Part shown: positions 8,310-17,304 of the stretch, piece after piece
How positions within the stretch are numbered: the stretch's first letter is position 1
Layout: each line of letters opens with the position of its first letter
Source of the DNA: Oleiphilus messinensis
GTDB lineage: Bacteria > Pseudomonadota > Gammaproteobacteria > Pseudomonadales > Oleiphilaceae
Direction of reading: 5' to 3'
Assembly: GCF_002162375.1 (NCBI RefSeq)
Contig: NZ_CP021425.1
Location: 5,444,501-5,508,500 of the forward strand
Length of the DNA: 64,000 nucleotides
Notes under the pieces: generated by a model
Database searches by the model: none
Told to the model about the DNA's origin: nothing
Seen by the model: the letters and a program-made list of their open reading frames with translations, nothing else
Program-made: the position numbers and the translations under genes

Positions 8310-10478
8310 TTAAATGACTTCCAGCTTGGCATAGGACAACACCAACCACTTACTGCCTTCGCTGAAATTCACCTGAATACGCGAATGTGGCCCCTGCCCC
8401 TCGCAGCTAATCACAACACCTTCCCCGAACTTCTGATGCCGGACCCGTTGGCCAAGGGAAAAACCGCCAGTATCATTTTGAGCCAACGGCGAAGATTGCT
8501 GAAAATCAGACGCTGATGAGAGACAGCTGCCAATGCGAACCTCCTGAAGAAATGCTACGGGAACTTCGCGAATAAAGCGTGACACACTATTAAATTGATC
8601 TTGCCCGTAAAGGCGCCGGGACTCAGCATAGGTTAATACCAGTTTTTTCATCGCCCGGGTCATACCAACATAGCAGAGCCTGCGCTCTTCCTCCATGCGT
8701 CCCGGCTCTTCAACAGATAAACTGTGAGGAAATAGTCCTTCTTCCAAACCAACCAGGAAGACCAGAGGAAACTCCAGGCCTTTGGCTGAGTGCAGCGTCA
8801 TCAACTGCACACAATCTTCGTGCTCCCCGGCCTGATTCTCTCCGGCATCCAGTGCAGCCTGAGCAATAAAAGCGGCCAGCGGTGTGAGGTTTTCTTCCGG
8901 CTCATAGTCTTTGGTCGCATTGATCAATTCTTCCAGGTTTTCGACCCGCGCCTGTGCCTTATCATTTTTTTCAGCGCCATGAAAATCCAGCAGACCACTC
9001 TCATCCAGCATCTGTTTTACGAGTTCACTCAGAGAAATCTCCGATTTGAGCTCAGTCAGGCGATAAATAATCCCCATAAATTCTGCCAGCGATTTACGGG
9101 CTCGGGCACTCACCCCTTTGCTCTCAACCAATTGCTCAATCGCCTGCCACAGCGAAATTGCATTCTGCCGTGCATGCTCGCGAATATTTTCCAGGGTTTT
9201 CGCGCCGACACCTCTGGCGGGTACATTCACCACCCGCTCCAATGCCGCGTCATCATGGGCAAAATGCACCAGTCTGAGGTACGCCAGTGCATTTTTGATT
9301 TCAGCCCGATCATAAAAGCGCAGCCCACCATAAATACGGTACGGTACGTTATGCCTCAGAAGAGACTCTTCAATGACCCGGGACTGGGCATTGCTGCGGT
9401 ACAACACCGCGATATCTTGCCGAAGTCCTCCGGACTCAACCCAACCTTGCATCCGCTCCGCCAGATAATTCGCTTCATCCTGCTCATTAAACGCGGCGTA
9501 TACATCAATCGGCTCGCCATCTTCGCCTTCCGTCCATAATTGTTTTCCCAACCGGCCAGAATTTCCGGCAATCAATGCGTTGGAAGCGTCCAGAATCGTT
9601 CGGGTTGACCGGTAATTCTGCTCCAGACGGACGAGTCTTGAATTCGCAAAGTCCTGCTGAAATTGCTGAATATTTTCAATCCTGGCGCCCCGCCATCCAT
9701 ATATCGACTGATCATCATCACCCACGACAGTCAAGGGAACCTCTTGCCCCGCAAGCACTCTCAACCAGGCATACTGGATCGTGTTCGTATCCTGGAACTC
9801 ATCGACCAGTATGACCTTGAAACGTGACTGGTAATGCCGTAACAGTTCAGGATTGCGTAACCATAACTCATGACTTCGCAACAGCAACTCGCCAAAATCC
9901 AGCAAGCCGGACCGGTTACAATACGCCTCATACGCCTGATAAATCGCGGTCATGGCTTTCAAATACAGATCATGGCCACCCTTCCCCCCTTTCGCGTCAT
10001 GGACCTGTCCTGCTCTTCGACCATCATCTTTTGCGCTATTGATAAACCCCTGGGCTTGGCGCGGAGGCCATTTTGATTCATCGATCTGTAACTCTTTCAT
10101 GATTCGCTTGATGAGGCGAAGTTGATCGTCAGAGTCGATAATCTGGAAATTTTCAGGTAAATCCGCATCACGCCAGTGTGCTCTCAACAACCTGTGGGCC
10201 AAACTGTGAAATGTACCAAACCACATTCCCCGGGAAGCGCTACCCAGTAACGCTTCGATTCGCCCACGCATTTCCCTGGCAGCCTTGTTGGTAAACGTTA
10301 CCGCGAGAACACTGTGGGGCGACATCGACTCCATGGTCATCAACCAGGCAATTCGATGGACCAGCACTCGAGTCTTGCCACTCCCTGCCCCCGCAAGCAC
10401 CAGCATAGGGCTAAGGGGTGCAGTGACCGCTTCTCTTTGGGCCGAATTGAGGTTATCGAGTATATGAGATACATCCAT
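8310..10478 (-). CDS. uvrD: DNA helicase II UvrD
   Basis: Superfamily 1A 3'-5' helicase for nucleotide excision repair and mismatch repair. The start chosen at 10478 gives MDVSHILDNLNSAQREAV, aligning with the known N-terminus of E. coli UvrD and its Q-motif. Walker A (GAGSGKT, residues 30-36), motif II (VDEFQDTN), motif III (GDDDQSIYGWRGA), QNYRS, and motifs V-VI (TLHSAKGLEF, EERRLCYVGMTRA) are all present. The C-terminus keeps the Tudor-like segment (GQRVRHQKFGEGVV) used to contact RNA polymerase. The 722-residue length matches the family. I did not see a convincing LexA box upstream. Confidence 0.96.
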   Translation of the reverse strand: MDVSHILDNLNSAQREAVTAPLSPMLVLAGAGSGKTRVLVHRIAWLMTMESMSPHSVLAVTFTNKAAREMRGRIEALLGSASRGMWFGTFHSLAHRLLRAHWRDADLPENFQIIDSDDQLRLIKRIMKELQIDESKWPPRQAQGFINSAKDDGRRAGQVHDAKGGKGGHDLYLKAMTAIYQAYEAYCNRSGLLDFGELLLRSHELWLRNPELLRHYQSRFKVILVDEFQDTNTIQYAWLRVLAGQEVPLTVVGDDDQSIYGWRGARIENIQQFQQDFANSRLVRLEQNYRSTRTILDASNALIAGNSGRLGKQLWTEGEDGEPIDVYAAFNEQDEANYLAERMQGWVESGGLRQDIAVLYRSNAQSRVIEESLLRHNVPYRIYGGLRFYDRAEIKNALAYLRLVHFAHDDAALERVVNVPARGVGAKTLENIREHARQNAISLWQAIEQLVESKGVSARARKSLAEFMGIIYRLTELKSEISLSELVKQMLDESGLLDFHGAEKNDKAQARVENLEELINATKDYEPEENLTPLAAFIAQAALDAGENQAGEHEDCVQLMTLHSAKGLEFPLVFLVGLEEGLFPHSLSVEEPGRMEEERRLCYVGMTRAMKKLVLTYAESRRLYGQDQFNSVSRFIREVPVAFLQEVRIGSCLSSASDFQQSSPLAQNDTGGFSLGQRVRHQKFGEGVVISCEGQGPHSRIQVNFSEGSKWLVLSYAKLEVI

Positions 10479-10872
10479 CTTAAAATCCTGCCCCAAAACG
10501 AGGCCTGTTATTGATATTCATAAATTGAGTCACTGTAAGTGCTTGTAAGCAGCGACCCTTTGCTATTTAATAGCGTTAAACATAATAAATAATAAGCGGC
10601 GATAGTTGATGGGCAATGCATGCCATGTATTGTTCACATACCTCGGGCAAATCCACACCCCCCACGTATGACGCCAGCGCCTGGCGCAACAGGATCAACT
10701 ATCTCGCAGAGGGAGGTTGGCAGCACACACTGCTACAGCTGTATGCTGTTATTGCAATACTAGCGTCTATTTTGCTCCGAACAATTGCCGAACCTGTTCA
10801 GGATAACCAACCACAAAAAGAGTGCTTTTATCGCCAACACCCCCCTCGAATGATTCCGGGGATTATAACAAC
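10479..10872. other. Divergent intergenic region uvrD / GGDEF-EAL gene
   Basis: About 394 bases. It is AT-rich near uvrD (10500-10600). An open frame from 10616 overlaps the following gene but has no recognisable domain. If the GTG at 10822 is the true start of the next gene, the gap is 51 bases shorter. No RNA gene or clear operator was seen. Confidence 0.4.
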
Positions 10873-13800
10873 ATGGACATACAAATCGATCCTGGTGCAC
10901 CGCTACGATCCATTCAAAGGCCTGACGCAAACGGGTCACAGTATAGCCGGGGTGATTACAAACATCAGGATGCTAACGTTGATGACTCACATTTTAATCG
11001 GAACAATACCCCCGACTTGAGTGAGACGCCAACGGAAAACTGGATCACTCTCGATTTCCAGCCAGACTTGAGCAATCGTTCAGGAGTCAGCCAATTCCTG
11101 TGCTTTTTCATGGCACACATCATTGGTTCCACATTGCTTTTCCTCAGTTTCTCGCCGCAATTGTCGCTGTTTAACCTGAGCTTATGGTTATTCATACAGC
11201 TTTTGATATCAACCCCTTTTGTGGCATCTTTGCAGCGAAGCATAAAAAACGACCAAGAATCCCAAAGCGCAGCTCGCTCAGCACGTAACAACACCACCCT
11301 GACTCAAGAAAACTCGATCGGCGCTCAACTATTCCGCCCACATAGCGCCAATCGACAATCACATTCAAGCGCCCGAAACCCAGTCGCTTTTTCGACCCTG
11401 GAGCAAGTTTCCATTGCCATCTCTGCTGTGGCCAGCTTTAGTTTGACAGTTTGGGCTGTGATAACCTATCTTGCAGCCCCCTCGATAGAGTTCACACTCA
11501 CCTCGACCGCACTGTTTTTTGCCTTGAGTATCACCTCACTTTGGGGCTTGCGCTCCTGTAACGAAAGGGCAAATCAACTCCGTCTCACGCTTTATGTGGC
11601 CCCCCTATGCCTGGGCCTGCTGGTAATTTGGTATGTTGCCGCGACCTTTGATTTGCCTTTACTGAACAATCAGGACATGAATAACAGCCAATGGCTTATG
11701 CTTTATTTTGGCTTTGTATCACTGCCGGTCAGTCTGATTATTCACCACCGCTACACATCAAAGATAAATCAGCGAACCCAGATTTCTCCAGAGCAGCAGA
11801 CTCGCATCAACAGTTATCTGCAACGACAACGCCAGAAGTCACGATACCTCGCCGGTCAGCTTCAGGAAGAGTCCAGGCTTCGAAAGCAGCTTGAACAGCA
11901 AATGTCCGCCAACCGGGTACAAATGGAACAAAATGTTGCGGAACGCACGCGGGAACTGTCAGAGACCAATGAGCTGCTAAACCAGCAAATCAAGCTCCGC
12001 CAGAACATTAGTAATGCACTGGCACGAAGTCAGGCGCGCCTGTCTCAAGCGGTCGAAGCATCCAAATTAGGCTTGTGGGATTGGGATCTGGCTACGGATC
12101 ATCTCTATCAATCTCCGTTTCATGCCAGTTTTGATAAAAAAGAGTGGTCATCAAGGGACTTCCTGTCACAACTCAAACAGGTTACCCACCCGGATGACTT
12201 CCCCCATGTACGCGATACCTTGCTCAGTTACATCAACGGCCATCAGGAAAATTATTCCGTCCGGTATCGAATTTTTGACAAGCAACTGGATACCTGGATC
12301 TGGATTGAAGATCGGGGCAATGCCGTACTGCGTAATGATGAGGGCAAAGCACAACGCATAATCGGCACTCGCTGCAATATTCATGAAGACTATCAAAAAG
12401 AAGAACAACTGCGGTTAACAAAAACGGTATTTGACCAAACCAGTGAAGGCCTCTTTGTCCTGGATCACCGTTTTCGTTTCGTTACCGTAAACCAGGCATT
12501 TAAAACGATGCTGGGCTACACGGAAGATGACTTGCTAGGCAAGCACTGGATGCATGTGAGCCAAACCCCGCAAAAACGTAAGGTATTCAAACAGGCCCAG
12601 ATCAGCCTTGCTGAAACCGGAAATTGGGAAGTGGAAATTTTCGAGAAACGTGCGAACGGCGAATATTTTCCCATTCGTATCCAGCTTAACACGATCAGAG
12701 AGGCCCATGGTGCCGTTGCCCACTACGCCGGGTTGGTATCTGATTTGAAAGTGCATAAAGAAGCAGACGAAAAGCTGAAATACCTTCTGAATTATGATGA
12801 GCTCACAGGCCTGGCCAACCGTTCATTATTTAAAGACCGGATGCACAGTGCCCTGACTCGGGCCCGAAGCAGCCTTTCTCAATTTGCCTTACTGTATATC
12901 GATATTGACCGTTTCAAACACATCAACGACAGCCTCGGTCATGAAAAAGCGGATCACATCCTCAAAGAGTATTCAACACGCCTCGCGGGAACGATGAATC
13001 GCGCAGACAGCGTTGCCCGTCTGGGTGATGATGAATTTGCCGTGATCGTCAGTGCCAAAGATCTGTCACAAGCGTCTCTAGCCGCACAGGACATCTTGTC
13101 GGCACTTTCAAAACCGTTTAACGCTGGTGAAGAGGAGCTATTCATTTCATCAAGTATTGGCATCACGATGTTCCCCTCTCAAGGCCGGGAACTTTCCGTA
13201 CTGATGCAAAATGCGGCATCGGCAACTCGACAGGCGAAATACCTGGGCGGCAACAATTTTCAGGTATTCTCCAGCAGCATGCAAAACCTGTTTAAGTTCC
13301 AGATTAATGTTGAAAGTGATTTACGCCGGGCACTTTTGAAAAATGAGCTTGAAGTTTTTTATCAACCAAAAATTGATTTAAGAACCGAGACAATTACATC
13401 AGTCGAAGCACTGGTGCGCTGGAAACACCCGGATAAGGGGCTTATCACCCCCGCAGACTTCGTCAATATTGCGGAGGAAACCGGATTAATAACCGATATT
13501 GGCGGTAAAGTGCTCACCATTGCCTGCGAACAAGCCAAAGAGTGGCTGGATATGGCACTGGGTAAAATCAAAATTTCAGTTAACTTATCCGCTCACCAGC
13601 TGCGTCAACCCCAGATTTTCAGTTCCATTGCGGATGCCTTGGAACAAACTCAGCTTCCACCCGATTTGCTCGAGCTTGAACTAACCGAAAATGCCGTAGT
13701 TGAAAACATTCACTCCACCCGAAAACTGTTGCAGAAGTTCCGGGAGCAGGGTATCAGCCTGTCAATTGATGATTTTGGAACCGGCTATTCATCTTTCAGC

Positions 13801-14094
13801 TATCTCAAGAAACTTCCTGTAGATACCCTAAAAATCGATCGCGCTCTTGTTCGGGAAGTTCCTGACAACCCCCAGGACACAGCGATATGTAAGGCAATTA
13901 TCGTGCTCGGACAAAACCTCAATCTGCAAGTGGTGGCAGAAGGAGTCGAAAACGAGGAGCAATACCGGTATCTACAGGATCTTGGCTGCGACCTGGTACA
14001 GGGCTTTTATGTTTCACGCCCGATGGATGCCGAAGCGATGACCAAACTATTGTGCCAGCAACAGCGAAAGTTTGCAGATCAGTCCTCAATTTAA
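10873..14094 (+). CDS. Membrane-anchored PAS-GGDEF-EAL c-di-GMP phosphodiesterase
   Basis: A protein of about 1070 residues. A polar N-terminus is followed by hydrophobic spans (about 75-115 and 180-290), a coiled-coil-like stretch (about 315-385), two PAS-type regions (about 395-510 and 530-640), GGDEF (about 645-800) and EAL (about 825-1065). The GGDEF signature is altered to GDDEF and the inhibitory-site Arg is absent, so cyclase activity is doubtful. The EAL half looks complete: EALVRWKHP, VNLS, ELELTE, SIDDFGTGYSS, LKIDRALV, AEGVE and QGFYVSRP. I expect a c-di-GMP phosphodiesterase controlled by membrane or PAS signals. The start is uncertain: the ATG at 10873 is used, but a GTG at 10822 in the same frame is possible; neither has a strong ribosome site. 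Confidence 0.9.
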   Translation: MDIQIDPGAPLRSIQRPDANGSQYSRGDYKHQDANVDDSHFNRNNTPDLSETPTENWITLDFQPDLSNRSGVSQFLCFFMAHIIGSTLLFLSFSPQLSLFNLSLWLFIQLLISTPFVASLQRSIKNDQESQSAARSARNNTTLTQENSIGAQLFRPHSANRQSHSSARNPVAFSTLEQVSIAISAVASFSLTVWAVITYLAAPSIEFTLTSTALFFALSITSLWGLRSCNERANQLRLTLYVAPLCLGLLVIWYVAATFDLPLLNNQDMNNSQWLMLYFGFVSLPVSLIIHHRYTSKINQRTQISPEQQTRINSYLQRQRQKSRYLAGQLQEESRLRKQLEQQMSANRVQMEQNVAERTRELSETNELLNQQIKLRQNISNALARSQARLSQAVEASKLGLWDWDLATDHLYQSPFHASFDKKEWSSRDFLSQLKQVTHPDDFPHVRDTLLSYINGHQENYSVRYRIFDKQLDTWIWIEDRGNAVLRNDEGKAQRIIGTRCNIHEDYQKEEQLRLTKTVFDQTSEGLFVLDHRFRFVTVNQAFKTMLGYTEDDLLGKHWMHVSQTPQKRKVFKQAQISLAETGNWEVEIFEKRANGEYFPIRIQLNTIREAHGAVAHYAGLVSDLKVHKEADEKLKYLLNYDELTGLANRSLFKDRMHSALTRARSSLSQFALLYIDIDRFKHINDSLGHEKADHILKEYSTRLAGTMNRADSVARLGDDEFAVIVSAKDLSQASLAAQDILSALSKPFNAGEEELFISSSIGITMFPSQGRELSVLMQNAASATRQAKYLGGNNFQVFSSSMQNLFKFQINVESDLRRALLKNELEVFYQPKIDLRTETITSVEALVRWKHPDKGLITPADFVNIAEETGLITDIGGKVLTIACEQAKEWLDMALGKIKISVNLSAHQLRQPQIFSSIADALEQTQLPPDLLELELTENAVVENIHSTRKLLQKFREQGISLSIDDFGTGYSSFSYLKKLPVDTLKIDRALVREVPDNPQDTAICKAIIVLGQNLNLQVVAEGVENEEQYRYLQDLGCDLVQGFYVSRPMDAEAMTKLLCQQQRKFADQSSI

Positions 14095-14198
14095 AACAGC
14101 GAGATCGCCATTAATTTTTGAACTGATTAACAGATTGTGACCCTTTATTCACATATTTTTAACAATCAAGCGGTAATTTTTACTTAAGTCTGAACATC

Positions 14199-14220
14199 GA
14201 TTGAGCAATTTTGCTCAATC
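14199..14220. promoter_or_regulatory. Perfect palindrome upstream of the PA3496-like gene
   Basis: GATTGAGCAA and TTGCTCAATC form a perfect 10-bp inverted repeat with a 2-base centre, 105 bases after the GGDEF-EAL stop and 118 bases before the next start. A partial copy (GATTGAG then a T-run) recurs at about 14253. It could be an operator for the downstream gene or a terminator for the upstream one; the lack of a T-run directly after it favours an operator. Confidence 0.45.
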
Positions 14221-14337
14221 CGATCTTTAGATTTGTGTATACAATTTGCTCTGATTGAGTTTTTGTTAGTCCACAGAGCATCCAGTTCCTAGTAGTAAAT
14301 CGATCCAGATCAAGATGACTTCGAAGGAGATACGCGG

Positions 14338-14529
14338 ATGTACAATAACACAACAACAGTAGAAGCGGTGCAGTCCGAGTTGCTTGAAATTTTTAACGAC
14401 CTGCATACTTACGAAGAAAACGTCAAAGATAAAGCTTCAGCACAGCGGAAACTTGCTGCACGCCGGGCTATCGAACAACATTTTGAACGTAAAAAGCTGG
14501 AAAGTGATATCAATGAATTTTGGGACTAA
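14338..14529 (+). CDS. Small PA3496-family-like putative regulatory protein
   Basis: 63 residues with a strong GAAGGAGA ribosome site ahead of the ATG. The C-terminal half (AARRAIEQHFERKKLESDI, ending in EFWD) carries the RRAIE ... E.K.L ... Trp pattern I associate with the small PA3496-like family of pseudomonads and relatives, whose molecular role is not established. The protein is charged, probably helical, and has no membrane segment. It stands alone between the GGDEF-EAL gene and the convergent amphi-Trp gene. Coding status is well supported by the ribosome site; the family assignment is tentative. Confidence 0.7.
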   Translation: MYNNTTTVEAVQSELLEIFNDLHTYEENVKDKASAQRKLAARRAIEQHFERKKLESDINEFWD

Positions 14530-14634
14530 TCCCGAATTGGTCGATTCGGGTCTTTAACAAGCCCGCTTCGACACCGGTAGGCAGCGATCCGAAGTCGGTG
14601 CGTTTAGGCATCAGGGGTGCTGTTTCCTGAAAAT

Positions 14635-14922
14635 TTACCCACCCCGGACATTAAGCGTCTTCTTTTCCGGTTTCTTGTCTTCTGGTTGCCAGGAGACCCT
14701 GAGATCAAAGCGATTCCGGTTGTCATCACAACGCGCAGTCACCTTGACATTCATCAAGCCTTTTGGCTCAAGCACAATCTCACCATGGTCATCACTGAAC
14801 GTCAGGCTCCCTTTTGCAAGCCCTTTTGTAATTGATTTGAGAATTTCCTGGATACTCTTGGCATCTTGCAAGGACTCGTGTCTGAAACTGTCTTTATTCT
14901 GGCTCATGTTTTCCCGACTCAT
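14635..14922 (-). CDS. Amphi-Trp domain protein of the GAK system
   Basis: 95 residues matching the amphi-Trp domain pattern: F.HES near the N-terminus (SFRHESLQDAKSIQEIL), then a glycine-rich turn (KGLAKGSLTFSDD), an alternating beta segment (GEIVLEPKGLMNVKV) and the closing Trp strand (FDLRVSWQPE). Family knowledge, as I recall it, places such proteins beside HprK-related kinase B and a RimK-like ATP-grasp enzyme in the GAK system, and both partners lie 4-5 kb upstream on the same strand here. It is the last gene of the cluster, 39 bases after the metallophosphatase. Its role is unknown; it could be the modified substrate or a carrier for the kinase and ligase. The second Met (residue 6) is an alternative start. 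Confidence 0.85.
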   Translation of the reverse strand: MSRENMSQNKDSFRHESLQDAKSIQEILKSITKGLAKGSLTFSDDHGEIVLEPKGLMNVKVTARCDDNRNRFDLRVSWQPEDKKPEKKTLNVRGG

Positions 14923-14961
14923 GGCGCTCTCGTCCCGAATCTTTGATCCGATAAGTCACGC

Positions 14962-16329
14962 TTAATTTAAATAGTGTCCCGGCTCAAATATTTTAGCGTA
15001 GGGGTAGTCATTACTGATACCGATTACCTGCCCCTTGGGATGAATTATAGTAACACCCATGCCGTAACCTTTTAAGCCTTCTTTTTTGCGCGAATTGCGA
15101 TCCATGGTCACATCGCCTTCGATATGGATCATGCCCTCCCGCATCATAATTCGCTGGCCTTCGGTGCGATTGACATGACCATGAATAATTGCATGAACAC
15201 CAAGACGATAGGCTCGATCCACACCGTGGCAAGTCAATGGCATATCGACCTTGCGATATTTAGTGCGCATTGTATTGGCCAGTGGCCCGTAGTAAAACTC
15301 AAAAAGATCATGCTTAACCTGCTGCTGAAACAACGCGTTGAGATAATCAATACTTTCTTCTTCGATGATACTGGTAATGCGATCATCCAAACCGGCATGA
15401 ATAAATAAAAACGAGCCCTCCTGATGGGTCAACTGCATTTTCTTGAAAAACCAGGCGTACTCTCCTTTCTTCTCCAGAAACAGTTCTGAAGCTTTTAGCG
15501 CCGCAGCATAGACTTCCTGTAGCGTGAGTCCAGCATCCGAACAAGCCTGCTCAAATCCATCAACCTTCTTCCGCAATCGGTCCAACTCGCGTTCGATACT
15601 TTTTTCCGGCATCAACCAAGCGGCGGCTTCGGGAAACTCGTTGAACCAATTCTCTGACGGAAAAATTTTTTCCCTGCATTCGTTCACTCCAGGCATCCCC
15701 TTGAGTGCATGTTTGTCACTCAAATAACGCTGCTTTATCTCACGCAATAGCGGTAGAACTTTGGGCCCCATCCGCACAAATAAGTGCTCCGTTCGTGGAT
15801 CCCGCTTCAAGCTTAAAGCGCGTAAGCCCATCAGTAAACGCATATCATGATTGCCCGCCAGTAACTTAACCTCCGCCTCAGACACCATTAAGTGCCGTAT
15901 CGCGTCGAGCAGTTTCAAGTTACTGGGCCCTTTATCCAGGCAATCACCACCAATCACAAACAGCCCTTTTCGACCTTCTTTGGTCAACTTGAAATCACAA
16001 TCATTAGGCCCTGTTTTACGCACGCCGCCTGATGCAACCAGTGACGCAACAAACGCCTCGGCATCCGCGTGAGCATCGGCAATAAAAAACACTTGTCGTT
16101 TTGGCCATTTCCAGGGGTGCAGGGAAACCGCCCGGTGCAAACTGTTTTTCAGGTGTTTGGTATCAGTGCCGTCTTTTCCGGCACTGTGCTGCTCAGACAA
16201 CGACCAGCATTCTGCTGCAGTAGGCAAACCTCTGCGAATCCATTTACTACCATGATACTTCGGCAAATGTGAAACATTCACGAGCGCTTGGCTATTCTTT
16301 TTATTGGCGAGGGTTTTGGCGTCTTTCAT
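14962..16329 (-). CDS. Calcineurin-like metallophosphatase in the GAK cluster
   Basis: 455 residues. The core carries the binuclear-metal motifs in order: FFIADAHADA (D85, H87), GGDCLDKGPS (GDxxDxG), LLAGNHDMRLL (GNHD), a later FIHAGLDD and IIHGHVNRTEG. These are the motifs of PPP-type protein phosphatases and diadenosine tetraphosphatases, so phosphomonoester or dinucleotide hydrolysis is expected. About 75 N-terminal residues and a helical insert between the GNHD and HAG motifs are extra to the core. It is followed by the amphi-Trp gene after 39 bases and preceded by a histidine phosphatase gene. In a cluster with an HprK-like kinase it is a candidate for the opposing phosphatase. The substrate is unknown. 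Confidence 0.88.
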   Translation of the reverse strand: MKDAKTLANKKNSQALVNVSHLPKYHGSKWIRRGLPTAAECWSLSEQHSAGKDGTDTKHLKNSLHRAVSLHPWKWPKRQVFFIADAHADAEAFVASLVASGGVRKTGPNDCDFKLTKEGRKGLFVIGGDCLDKGPSNLKLLDAIRHLMVSEAEVKLLAGNHDMRLLMGLRALSLKRDPRTEHLFVRMGPKVLPLLREIKQRYLSDKHALKGMPGVNECREKIFPSENWFNEFPEAAAWLMPEKSIERELDRLRKKVDGFEQACSDAGLTLQEVYAAALKASELFLEKKGEYAWFFKKMQLTHQEGSFLFIHAGLDDRITSIIEEESIDYLNALFQQQVKHDLFEFYYGPLANTMRTKYRKVDMPLTCHGVDRAYRLGVHAIIHGHVNRTEGQRIMMREGMIHIEGDVTMDRNSRKKEGLKGYGMGVTIIHPKGQVIGISNDYPYAKIFEPGHYLN

Positions 16330-16435
16330 GTTGTCTTTGCAACTCCATTATGAAACATTGCAACCCTATGTGAGTTTTATTGCAAAATGATGACTAACCA
16401 CCCCACCCTGAATGAAGCATGGATTCAGCAGGCAC

Positions 16436-17197
16436 TTAATCGGTATAGACGGTTTTCTGGCCCCGAACTTTCCAGTTTCCCGCCACCTGTTGCCACTGCG
16501 CGGTATCAGGGCCAAATTCTACGATTACCGGTTTACCATGAAACATACTCAATCGCGCAATTTCATCAAATGCCAATATTCCCAGATGGTGCGCAGCGTG
16601 ACGAATTGACGCACCATGCCCCACAAAAACTTTCAGCGTATCTTTAACTGCCGATTCCATGAGGGCCTCCATTCCTGATTGGATATGAGTCGCCACACGA
16701 AATCCCGCCTCCATCAAAGATTCCGCACCTTGCAACGGTAAGCGAAAGTGACTATTGGATTTCCAGTCTTGCGGTAACGCCGGATATCGGGGATCAGCCT
16801 CGATAATCGCTTCAATCTGTGGAATGGTCAAATTGGCCAATGAACCAACGCTTCGTTCAGCAAGCGCATCAAAACTTTCGACCTGAACATCGTAATTAGC
16901 CTGATCGATTCCTGCTTCCGGGTGTGCAGCAAAAAGAGATTTCAACTCCGAGTTAATTCCCATAGCCGTTTGCCAGGCACGCAATAATTGAGACGCATCG
17001 ATCACGGGCGCAAGCGCACACTTCCATTCCGTCAGAAATACATAAAGTTCGTGGGCTGCTATAATCGCCTGCTGATGTCCTCTGGCGGTCAATGGAAAGG
17101 GCTGATGCGCACTGGGTGTATGTTCAAGTTGCTCATAATCACCATGCCGGATAAATGCAGCAAAAAGCCGTGGTCGATCGTGCTGTAGTTTAACCAT
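16436..17197 (-). CDS. Histidine phosphatase superfamily protein
   Basis: 253 residues. Catalytic RHG appears early (FAAFIRHGDYEQ, about residues 13-24) with PLTARGHQQA following, as in the phosphoglycerate mutase-like branch; FVGHGASIRHAAHHLG near the C-terminus supplies the second catalytic His. Such enzymes remove phosphate through a phosphohistidine. It lies between the metallophosphatase (106 bases downstream) and the SixA-Nudix gene (107 bases upstream). The start at 17197 has no clear ribosome site and sits inside a duplicated 16-base segment that also creates a 7-codon upstream frame overlapping the start. The substrate is unknown; it is part of the GAK neighbourhood by position. Confidence 0.87.
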   Translation of the reverse strand: MVKLQHDRPRLFAAFIRHGDYEQLEHTPSAHQPFPLTARGHQQAIIAAHELYVFLTEWKCALAPVIDASQLLRAWQTAMGINSELKSLFAAHPEAGIDQANYDVQVESFDALAERSVGSLANLTIPQIEAIIEADPRYPALPQDWKSNSHFRLPLQGAESLMEAGFRVATHIQSGMEALMESAVKDTLKVFVGHGASIRHAAHHLGILAFDEIARLSMFHGKPVIVEFGPDTAQWQQVAGNWKVRGQKTVYTD

Positions 17198-17217
17198 GAA
17201 ATCGTTTTACCATGAAA
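17186..17217. repeat. Two-copy 16-bp tandem duplication at a start codon
   Basis: TAGTTTAACCATGAAA and TCGTTTTACCATGAAA (14 of 16 identical) lie head to tail across the start codon of the histidine phosphatase. On the coding strand the upstream copy supplies an extra ATG that opens a 7-codon frame ending at a stop overlapping the true start. Confidence 0.55.
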
Positions 17218-17304
17218 CTGCGAATTACTTACAGATTTGGTACTAATGAATGCTTCGGATACGTCATGACCTGTTCCGTGACGCGCTGAATTCAGCATCG
17301 ACAC

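Noticed and set aside
8790-9539. A 249-codon open frame on the plus strand within uvrD
   Set aside because: It lies opposite a firmly identified gene, has no ribosome site or recognisable motif, and reads as a shadow frame of the helicase.
10479-10620. A LexA (SOS) box for uvrD
   Set aside because: CTGT and ACAG-like fragments occur but never with the correct spacing.
10616-11020. A 134-codon open frame before the GGDEF-EAL gene
   Set aside because: It overlaps the next gene and has neither a domain nor start context.
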